From Lachnospiraceae bacterium (GTDB lineage: Bacteria > Bacillota > Clostridia > Lachnospirales > Anaerotignaceae), in NCBI GenBank assembly GCA_028695945.1, contig JAQVIB010000115.1, positions 1-6,693 on the forward strand: 6,693 nucleotides of DNA. The letters are read 5' to 3'. The first letter of the stretch is position 1, and every line of letters starts with the position of its first letter. A program made the position numbers and the translations under genes. Shown piece by piece: positions 1 through 4,608 of this stretch. The notes under the pieces are model-generated. The model ran no database searches. It worked only from the letters and a program-made list of their open reading frames with translations, and was not told the DNA's origin.

Positions 1-126
1 ATCTGATGTATCAATTTTTTCGGTATCTAAAATTTTGTGGTCTTGAACATCAAAAATAGTAAATTCCTTACTTTGACCAAAATGCTGGAATACTTCACCG
101 TTTTGTGTTGTTATTGCTATTTTCAT
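1..126 (-). CDS. NifX/NifB-like (dinitrogenase iron-molybdenum cofactor family) protein, N-terminal part
   Basis: Only the first 42 codons are inside the window; the gene runs off the left edge. The translation begins MKIAITTQNGEVFQHFG and continues KEFTIFDVQD, which is the typical start of the small alpha/beta domain shared by NifX, NifY and the C-terminal part of NifB. The HFG motif (residues 15-17) is the conserved signature of the family. Members bind or carry iron-sulfur or iron-molybdenum clusters, but many stand-alone clostridial copies occur outside nitrogen-fixation loci and have no assigned role. Nothing here shows a nif cluster, so nitrogenase involvement should not be assumed. The start is supported by AGGAGG (135-140, minus strand) with 8 nt to the ATG. 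It is transcribed divergently from the aminopeptidase gene. Confidence 0.8.
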   Translation of the reverse strand, partial: MKIAITTQNGEVFQHFGQSKEFTIFDVQDHKILDTEKIDTSD

Positions 127-174
127 TTTTGTATCCTCCTTGGATTTTAAATTACTATATGTAAGTATACAAAG

Positions 175-202
175 ATTATACATAACTAGTGCCGTAAGTC
201 AA
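175..202 (-). promoter_or_regulatory. Sigma-A type promoter of the NifX-like gene
   Basis: Read on the minus strand, a -35 box TTGACT (197-202) is followed after 16 bp by a perfect -10 box TATAAT (175-180). The expected transcription start is near 168, giving a leader of about 40 nt that contains the AGGAGG site. The -35 box is one arm of an inverted repeat whose other arm is the -35 box of the divergent aminopeptidase promoter. Confidence 0.75.
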
Positions 203-211
203 TAATGGAAT

Positions 212-240
212 TTGACTTTTTTTACTATTGTTAGTAGAAT
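212..240 (+). promoter_or_regulatory. Sigma-A type promoter of the aminopeptidase-pyrophosphatase unit
   Basis: TTGACT (212-217) and TAGAAT (235-240) are separated by exactly 17 bp, close to the vegetative consensus at both hexamers. Transcription should start near 247, leaving about 65 nt of leader before the ATG at 313. No terminator or riboswitch-like structure is evident in that leader. Confidence 0.75.
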
Positions 241-312
241 AATATTATTGGTAATTTTAGATAATAAAATAGGAAGTACTTCTGTAAAATATATAATTAG
301 GAGGAAATATAA

Positions 313-1425
313 ATGGATGAAAGAGACAAAGTATTAGCAAAAAATTTGGTTGAATATTCCTGTCGTGTTAAAGAAGGAGAAAATGTATACATTAGCTGCA
401 ATGGTGTTGGGCCAATTCCACTTGTGAAGCAAATAATAAAAGAAGTATATAAGGCTGGCGGAACACCTTTTTTGGAGATGAAGACGTCAGGATTGGAAAG
501 AGAAATGCTTTTAGGTGCAACAGAGCAACAGCTTAAAATGATGGCGGAGTTTGAATGCGAAAAAATGCGTAAGATGGATGCATTTATTGGTGTACGTGGA
601 GAGGACAATCTAACAGAAATGTCCGATGTTCCAGAGGAAAAATTAAAAATGTATTCTGTTTTTGTTACTCGCCCTGTAAATGAAATAAGAGTACCTCACA
701 CAAAATGGGTGGTGCTTCGCTATCCAACACCAAGTATGGCACAATCAGCAAGTACAAGCCTTGAGGCATTCGAGGATTTCTATTATAAGGTTTGCAATTT
801 AGACTACAGCAAGATGTCTGTGGCTATGGATAACCTTGTTAAACTTATGAACAAAACCGATAAGGTGCATATTAAGGGTGTTGGCACAGACATTACTTTC
901 TCTATAAAAGATATTCCTGCTATTAAATGTGCAGGCGAATGCAATATTCCAGATGGAGAAGTATATACAGCACCAGTTAGAGATTCCATTAACGGAACAC
1001 TTACCTACAATACCCCAAGCGAGTATAATTCCTTTACTTTTGAACACGTAAGCCTTACATTTAAGGATGGAAAAATTGTGGATTGCTCTGCAAATGACAC
1101 AGAGAGAATTAACAAAATTTTTGACACAGACGAGGGTGCAAGATACGTGGGTGAATTTGCCATAGGCGTAAATCCATATATCACAAAGGCGATGAACAAC
1201 ATTCTGTTTGATGAAAAAATTATGGGAAGCTTCCATTTTACCCCTGGAAACTGCTACGAAGATGCTGAAAACGGAAATAGATCTGCCATTCATTGGGATT
1301 TGGTGTGCATTCAAACACCTGAATATGGTGGCGGAGAAATTTATTTTGATGATGTGCTTATAAGAAAAGACGGTAGATTTGTAATTGAACCACTTATGTG
1401 CCTTAATCCGGAAAATCTTATATAA
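313..1425 (+). CDS. M29 family metallo-aminopeptidase (AmpS/PepS type)
   Basis: A 370-residue cytosolic aminopeptidase of peptidase family M29, which removes N-terminal amino acids from peptides using two divalent metal ions. The metal-site residues known for AmpS and AmpT can all be placed: E216 in GEVYTAP, E281 in GEFAIG, H308 in GSFHF, and H327 with D329 in IHWDL. Y315, seven residues after H308, matches the family's conserved active-site tyrosine. The N-terminal domain looks complete (VEYSCRVKEGENVYI). The protein is shorter than the roughly 410 residues usual for the family, but no motif is missing. There is no signal peptide or membrane segment. The start is set by AGGAGG (299-304) 8 nt upstream. 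No terminator is visible in the gap to the pyrophosphatase gene, so the two are probably co-transcribed, although no functional link is evident beyond general turnover. Confidence 0.9.
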   Translation: MDERDKVLAKNLVEYSCRVKEGENVYISCNGVGPIPLVKQIIKEVYKAGGTPFLEMKTSGLEREMLLGATEQQLKMMAEFECEKMRKMDAFIGVRGEDNLTEMSDVPEEKLKMYSVFVTRPVNEIRVPHTKWVVLRYPTPSMAQSASTSLEAFEDFYYKVCNLDYSKMSVAMDNLVKLMNKTDKVHIKGVGTDITFSIKDIPAIKCAGECNIPDGEVYTAPVRDSINGTLTYNTPSEYNSFTFEHVSLTFKDGKIVDCSANDTERINKIFDTDEGARYVGEFAIGVNPYITKAMNNILFDEKIMGSFHFTPGNCYEDAENGNRSAIHWDLVCIQTPEYGGGEIYFDDVLIRKDGRFVIEPLMCLNPENLI

Positions 1426-1497
1426 AACAGTAGACAAACCATCAATATTGCCGTAAAATATAGAGTTGCAAAACCAAAGAGAATGGAGTATTTACTG

Positions 1498-3147
1498 ATG
1501 GATAAAAAAAATGAAGTTACAGTTGTGGGGCATAAAAACCCTGATACAGACTCTATCTGTTCGGCTATAGCATATGCAAACCTAAAAAACCATATTTCTG
1601 ATGCACATAACTATGTGGCAAAAAGATGTGGCGATATAAGTAAGGAAACCGCTTATGTGCTTAACAGATTTTCCATTGCTTACCCACCATGTATTAATGA
1701 TGTACGCACTCAGGTTAGCGACATTGAAATTAAATGGGTTGATGGTGTAAGCGGAGATATATCGATTAAAAAAGCTTATGGTCTTATGAAAAAGCAAAAT
1801 GCTGTTACCCTTGCTGTTACTAAGGCAGACGGAAGTATTGAGGGCGTTATTACCATTGGCGATATTGCGGCTTCAGACATGGATGTATATGACAACAGAA
1901 TTGTATCTAAAGCAAATACATCGTACAAAAATATAATTGAAACCCTTGAGGGACGTGTGCTTTGTGGCGACATAGACGGGTATTTTAACGAAGGAAAGGT
2001 AACAATTGCGGCAAATACGCCAGACCTTATGGAGGAATATATTTCTGCTAAGGATATGGTTGTTACGGGAAATCGTTTTGAAAGCCAATTTTTTGCTGTT
2101 GAAATGGGTGTAAGTTGTATGGTTGTTTGTACCAACAACGATGTTTCCGACACAATTTTAAAACATGCAAAGGAAAAAGGCTGTGTTATTATCTCTTCCC
2201 CATACGATTCTTACACCGTTGCAAGGCTTATTAACCAAAGCATGCCAATAAAATATTTTATGTCTAGCAAAAACCTTCTTACCTTTAACATTGACGATTT
2301 TACAAATGATGTTAAGGATGTAATGGCTAAAAATCGCCATCGTTATTTCCCTGTACTTAACGAAAAAGGCGAATACATAGGTCAAATTTCTAAGCGTAGC
2401 TTTTTGGATATGGAAAAGAAAAAGCTTATTTTAGTTGACCATAACGAGAAAAACCAAGCAGTTGACGGGGTTGAGTATGCAGATATATTAGAAATTATCG
2501 ACCATCACCGTTTAGGAAGTTTGGAAACAATGAACCCTGTGTTTTTCCGCAATCAGCCACTTGGCTGTACGGCAACCATTGTATACCAGATGTATAACGA
2601 AAACGGAGTGGAGATTACCGCTGAAATTGCAGGAATTTTATGTGCGGCTATTATTTCGGATACACTTATGTTCCGTTCGCCAACATGCACGCCTGTTGAC
2701 AAAATGGCGGCAGAAAATTTGGCAGAACTTGCTGGAATTAATATACAAGAATTTGCAGAAGAAATGTTTTCCGCAGGCAGCAGCTTGAAAGAGCGTAGTG
2801 ACGAAGAAATTTTTTACCAAGACTACAAGGAATTTACCAACGGCGGAATGAATTTTGGTGTTGGTCAGATTACTTCTATGAATGGCAATGATTTACAGGT
2901 GTTGAAAGCCCGCATGAATGATTATATGGACAAGCTGATTGATAAAGGTGGCATGGACATGATTATTATTATGCTTACAAACATTATTGATGAGTCATCA
3001 ATTTTAGTTTTTAAGGGTGCAAAGGCAAAGGGATTTTTAGAAACGGCATATGGCAGTGAATTTGACGGAGACAGCATCTTTGTTCCAGGCATGGTTTCAA
3101 GAAAAAAACAGCTTGTACCAGATTTAATTCAGGCAATACAACAATAA
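1498..3147 (+). CDS. ppaC: Manganese-dependent inorganic pyrophosphatase, family II, with CBS and DRTGG regulatory domains
   Basis: Hydrolyses pyrophosphate to phosphate in the cytosol. Numbering from the ATG at 1498 gives 549 residues. The DHH catalytic domain opens with GHKNPDTDS (metal ligands H12, D16, D18) and is interrupted by a regulatory insert: CBS repeat 1 (about 75-130), a DRTGG domain (about 150-250) and CBS repeat 2 (about 253-307). It resumes with LVDHNE (D314, H315), IDHHR (335-337) and SDT followed by SPT (D388). The C-terminal DHHA2 domain carries the substrate-binding SRKKQ motif (534-538). In this subfamily the CBS pair binds adenine nucleotides, and versions with DRTGG also respond to diadenosine polyphosphates. 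An in-frame ATG at 1483 would add five residues, but it has only a weak purine-rich stretch upstream, whereas the ATG at 1498 has GGAG (1485-1488) at 9 nt and places the GHKNPDTDS motif at the usual distance from the N-terminus. Confidence 0.93.
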   Translation: MDKKNEVTVVGHKNPDTDSICSAIAYANLKNHISDAHNYVAKRCGDISKETAYVLNRFSIAYPPCINDVRTQVSDIEIKWVDGVSGDISIKKAYGLMKKQNAVTLAVTKADGSIEGVITIGDIAASDMDVYDNRIVSKANTSYKNIIETLEGRVLCGDIDGYFNEGKVTIAANTPDLMEEYISAKDMVVTGNRFESQFFAVEMGVSCMVVCTNNDVSDTILKHAKEKGCVIISSPYDSYTVARLINQSMPIKYFMSSKNLLTFNIDDFTNDVKDVMAKNRHRYFPVLNEKGEYIGQISKRSFLDMEKKKLILVDHNEKNQAVDGVEYADILEIIDHHRLGSLETMNPVFFRNQPLGCTATIVYQMYNENGVEITAEIAGILCAAIISDTLMFRSPTCTPVDKMAAENLAELAGINIQEFAEEMFSAGSSLKERSDEEIFYQDYKEFTNGGMNFGVGQITSMNGNDLQVLKARMNDYMDKLIDKGGMDMIIIMLTNIIDESSILVFKGAKAKGFLETAYGSEFDGDSIFVPGMVSRKKQLVPDLIQAIQQ

Positions 3148-3149
3148 AG

Positions 3150-3236
3150 AAACCTTGGGCGTTGCCCAAACCCACTTGCTTTTTGGAAAAAGTAAGACCA
3201 AAAACTTTAGTGAAACCCGCATATATATGCGGGTTT
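3150..3236 (+). repeat. Three-hairpin intergenic cassette, copy 1
   Basis: Begins two bases after the pyrophosphatase stop codon. It contains three successive hairpins: TTGGGC/GCCCAA with a GTT loop (3155-3169), a 10-bp stem (3175-3184 with 3187-3196) with one G-U pair, and a 24-bp dyad ending in T's (3213-3236). Compared with the copy at 3339-3425, I count 79 of 87 identical bases without gaps. The first 36 bases are identical. The close relation of two intergenic copies suggests a dispersed, structured repeat element. I cannot tell from this window how many other copies the genome holds. Confidence 0.8.
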
Positions 3237-3237
3237 T
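3213..3237 (+). terminator. Rho-independent terminator of the pyrophosphatase transcript
   Basis: A fully self-complementary stem (AAACCCGCAT with ATGCGGGTTT and an AT core) ends in TTTT about 65 bases after the stop codon. It is the third hairpin of repeat copy 1. Because the stem is flanked by A's on the left and T's on the right, it could also work on the other strand. Confidence 0.7.
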
Positions 3238-3270
3238 GTGTTTTGGGAAGACTTGCAGATTCAAATAAAT

Positions 3271-3309
3271 GCTGAGGGTTTGGGAACTCTTTGTTCGCAA
3301 ACCTTTAGC
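3271..3309 (+). repeat. Long hairpin between the two repeat cassettes
   Basis: Bases 3271-3287 pair with 3293-3309 around a TCTTT loop: 16 of 17 positions pair, two as G-U (3274-3306 and 3276-3304), with a single G-G mismatch at 3283/3297. The G-U pairs occur only in plus-strand RNA, because the minus strand would have C-A mismatches, so the structure fits a plus-strand transcript better. There is no T-run after it, so it is not a typical terminator. Confidence 0.6.
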
Positions 3310-3338
3310 CAATTACTGAAATTGATAGGGGTGCAGAT

Positions 3339-3425
3339 AAACCTTGGGCGTTGCCCAAACCCACTTGCTTTTTGAAAAAAGCAAGACCAAAAACTTTTGT
3401 TAAAACCGCATGAATATGCGGTTTT
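3339..3425 (+). repeat. Three-hairpin intergenic cassette, copy 2
   Basis: Second copy of the cassette, 189 bp downstream of copy 1. Its hairpins lie at 3344-3358, 3364-3385 and 3402-3425. The eight differences from copy 1 mostly respect the stems. At the pair 3216/3233 of copy 1 a C-G pair is replaced by A-T at 3405/3422, and the G-U pair 3178/3193 becomes G-C at 3367/3382. The remaining changes are in loops or unpaired linkers. Confidence 0.8.
3402..3425. terminator. Bidirectional terminator-like hairpin in repeat copy 2
   Basis: AAAACCGCAT pairs with ATGCGGTTTT around a GAAT loop. The stem has A's on one side and T's on the other, so it ends in a T-run in both directions. On the minus strand it lies about 80 bases past the stop of the convergent hypothetical gene and could end that transcript. 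On the plus strand it would back up the first terminator. Confidence 0.55.
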
Positions 3426-3433
3426 AGTTGGGT

Positions 3434-3476
3434 CAAGGGTAAAACCCTTGTGGGTGTTTGAGGGCAAAGCCCTCAA
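3434..3476. repeat. Pair of GGG-AAA-CCC hairpins
   Basis: Two perfect small hairpins with AAA loops lie in tandem: CAAGGGT/ACCCTTG (3434-3450) and TTGAGGGC/GCCCTCAA (3458-3476). They resemble each other and also the first hairpin of the cassettes (three G's, a short loop, three C's), which suggests one family of repeat modules. They lie directly downstream of the minus-strand hypothetical gene. Confidence 0.6.
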
Positions 3477-3503
3477 GGTCTTTACTGTGTCTACGCCTGT
3501 AGT

Positions 3504-3950
3504 TTATAACTTTCCAAGTAATGCAAGGGTCATCAGTATGCCAGTAATTTTTGCACTTGCTGTGTCTATTGCTTCGGCAGGCTCATCTTGGACAACTTCT
3601 TCGCCGTTGCTTTGCATTTCAATATCTTTTTTAGGCGTGGAGAGTTGACCTATAGAATTTTGTATATTTTCAGCTGTACGCAAGATTGTTATCATTTCAA
3701 TTGCTTGGTCTATTTGGGGAAGTGACGATGGTGACGAAAATCCCTTTAACGCACGAAGAAGTACAACCTCTCTTGGCGGTTTTTTCTTAACTTTGCTTTC
3801 CTCACCTTCTGCCGCCAAATAAAGTTTTCGCACGTAATTTTTTTGGAAATTACTCTTAAGTAGGTCTAGTGCATTGTATACATCCTCATCTATTGGGTTA
3901 ATGTTTTTAAGCTGTTTTGTTAGTTCGTATATACGGTCCTTTTCGCCCAT
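3504..3950 (-). CDS. Hypothetical protein, 148 residues
   Basis: I do not recognise this protein. The reading frame is credible because GGAGG (3957-3961, minus strand) lies 6 nt before the ATG, and because the composition is protein-like. Residues 1-50 are charged and probably helical (EKDRIYELTKQLKNI). Next comes a basic patch KVKKKPPRE (53-61), a helical stretch around 78-103 (QIDQAIEMITILRTAENI), an acidic linker (about 109-128) and a short hydrophobic end, ITGILMTLALLGKL (135-148). That tail is too short to be a confident membrane span. No signal peptide, cysteine cluster or catalytic motif is seen. It is a single gene, convergent with the pyrophosphatase gene and divergent from the ilv operon. 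Its promoter is not clear: TATAAT occurs upstream on the minus strand, but without a good -35 box. Confidence 0.65.
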   Translation of the reverse strand: MGEKDRIYELTKQLKNINPIDEDVYNALDLLKSNFQKNYVRKLYLAAEGEESKVKKKPPREVVLLRALKGFSSPSSLPQIDQAIEMITILRTAENIQNSIGQLSTPKKDIEMQSNGEEVVQDEPAEAIDTASAKITGILMTLALLGKL

Positions 3951-4253
3951 ATTAAACCTCCAAAGGGTATTTATACAATTATATTAAAAGAGCAAATTTT
4001 TATCACTGTTTTTTTTGCACTGAAAAAAATACAAAATGTATCCAAGTTTCGATTCATTGTATAGTGAAGTGAAAAATACTACTCTACATGAAAAGGTATT
4101 ACAAATATCAGTGATTATACCTTTAAACAAACAAAAATGCAAAATTGGTCTTACAACTGTACAACTGAAGCACAAATGTGCCATAATAAACAGAGTGAAA
4201 ATTGTACTAATTTATGTACAATGCACAAATGAAATAAAGTTTATTAAATTGTA
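3951..4253. other. Non-coding A/T-rich region upstream of the ilv promoter
   Basis: No gene with a ribosome binding site is found here. Visible structure: an 8-bp inverted repeat AAAGGTAT/ATACCTTT (4092-4099 with 4117-4124); the tandem ACAACTG at 4153-4159 and 4161-4167; a dyad GCACA-AA-TGTGC (4170-4181); a second copy of GCACAAATG at 4223-4231, 53 bp after the first at 4170-4178; and a perfect 7-bp inverted repeat ATTGTAC/GTACAAT (4201-4207 with 4216-4222) ending about 31 bp before the ilv -35 box. Some of these may be binding sites for a regulator, but in such A/T-rich DNA several could be chance. Confidence 0.35.
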
Positions 4254-4282
4254 TTGACTTTTGAACAATATAAGACTAAACT
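4254..4282 (+). promoter_or_regulatory. Probable promoter of the ilv operon
   Basis: TTGACT (4254-4259) is followed after 17 bp by TAAACT (4277-4282), a good -35 and a moderate -10 (4 of 6 consensus bases). Transcription would start near 4289, about 84 nt before the leader peptide ATG. It is the only reasonable vegetative-type promoter I find ahead of the leader ORF on this strand. Confidence 0.5.
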
Positions 4283-4372
4283 AACAACAATCATTTTTGA
4301 AACATATTTCACTAAAGAACTATTTTAATATCTAACCAGTGTTTTTATAATTCAGCTAAGGAGGAAGGTACA

Positions 4373-4513
4373 ATGTTTAACTTATCAAATGAAATCAATA
4401 TAATTTCAAAATTAAATAGCGTCCTCGTCCTCGTCAGCCTCATTCTACTAAATGAGGTCCTTTGTGTTACACAAAAAAGGTATTCGCTGAATAATATGGC
4501 AATTAGGCTATGA
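4373..4513 (+). CDS. Branched-chain amino acid leader peptide (46 codons), ilv attenuator
   Basis: A short ORF with a near-ideal Shine-Dalgarno site, AAGGAGG (4358-4364), 8 nt before its ATG. Residues 17-30 read VLVLVSLILLNEVL, so 11 of 14 codons are for valine, leucine or isoleucine, the end products of the operon downstream. Val and Leu here are encoded largely by GTC (4 times) and CTC (3 times), codons that are scarce in the adjoining ilvB, so the ribosome should slow sharply when the matching charged tRNAs run low. The ORF ends with TGA at 4511-4513, 26 nt before an intrinsic terminator and 95 nt before ilvB. The peptide itself is probably not a functional protein; the act of translating it is the signal, as in enterobacterial ilv and leu leaders. 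It has no similarity to a known protein that I can see. Confidence 0.82.
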   Translation: MFNLSNEINIISKLNSVLVLVSLILLNEVLCVTQKRYSLNNMAIRL

Positions 4514-4580
4514 TGAGATATTTTATCTAGTAGCACTTTAGGGCTGTACAGTGAATAACTGTATGGCCCTTTATTATTTT
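4421..4580 (+). promoter_or_regulatory. Transcription attenuator with competing antiterminator and terminator
   Basis: Segment 1 (CCTCATT, 4438-4444), inside the regulatory codons, pairs with AATGAGG (4451-4457). Next to it TTTGTG (4461-4466) pairs with CACAAA (4470-4475). Alternatively, 4456-4461 can pair with 4540-4545 and 4464-4470 with 4530-4536, 13 pairs in all including three G-U, around a small internal loop. That second fold takes away the base of the terminator's 5' arm (4540-4545), so the two folds exclude each other. In the model, a ribosome stalled at Val/Leu/Ile codons masks segment 1 and favours the antiterminator; one that reaches the stop codon lets the terminator form. A further hairpin at 4507-4534 overlaps the leader stop codon. 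No T-box consensus is present. The pairing was worked out by eye; energies were not computed. Confidence 0.65.
4540..4580 (+). terminator. Attenuator terminator before ilvB
   Basis: Bases 4540-4552 pair without gaps with 4558-4570 (13 bp, two of them G-U) around a GAATA loop, followed by TTATTATTTT (4571-4580). It stands between the leader peptide stop and the ilvB ribosome binding site, so it must be read through for the operon to be expressed. The G-U pairs make it stronger on the plus strand than the minus. Confidence 0.8.
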
Positions 4581-4608
4581 CAAAAACAGTTTAAACGGAG
4601 GAATTACC

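Noticed and set aside
799..1437. A 212-codon minus-strand frame inside the aminopeptidase gene
   Set aside because: It is antisense to a gene whose full set of M29 metal ligands is present; the reverse translation has no family features or ribosome binding site.
1426..1497. A separate promoter or terminator between the aminopeptidase and pyrophosphatase genes
   Set aside because: TTGCCG at 1448-1453 has no acceptable -10 at the right distance, and no stem followed by T's is present.
3150..3425. CRISPR array
   Set aside because: Only two 87-bp copies with a single roughly 100-bp interval, each made of several hairpins; no short regular repeats, unique spacers or cas genes.
3124..3476. Two minus-strand frames covering the repeat cassettes
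   Set aside because: Their translations come from the palindromic repeats and they lack ribosome binding sites; the DNA is explained better as structured non-coding sequence.
3397..3648. An 83-codon plus-strand frame across the repeat block and into the hypothetical gene
   Set aside because: It starts inside repeat copy 2, is coded largely by the hairpin repeats, has no ribosome binding site and overlaps the better-supported minus-strand gene.
4156..4163. ACTGTACA, complementary to the end of the terminator's 5' arm (TGTACAGT)
   Set aside because: It lies about 100 bp upstream of the predicted promoter's -35 box, so it should not be in the leader RNA; TGTACA is itself palindromic, so the match is cheap.
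4036..4257. A 73-codon plus-strand frame in the region before the ilv promoter
   Set aside because: No Shine-Dalgarno site before its ATG, biased A/T-driven composition, no recognisable motif, and it runs into the ilv -35 box.
4283..4608. A T-box riboswitch before ilvB, as expected for a Firmicute amino acid operon
   Set aside because: I looked for the conserved GGGTGGNACCGCG-like T-box sequence and found nothing similar; a translated leader with Val/Leu/Ile codons explains the region better.
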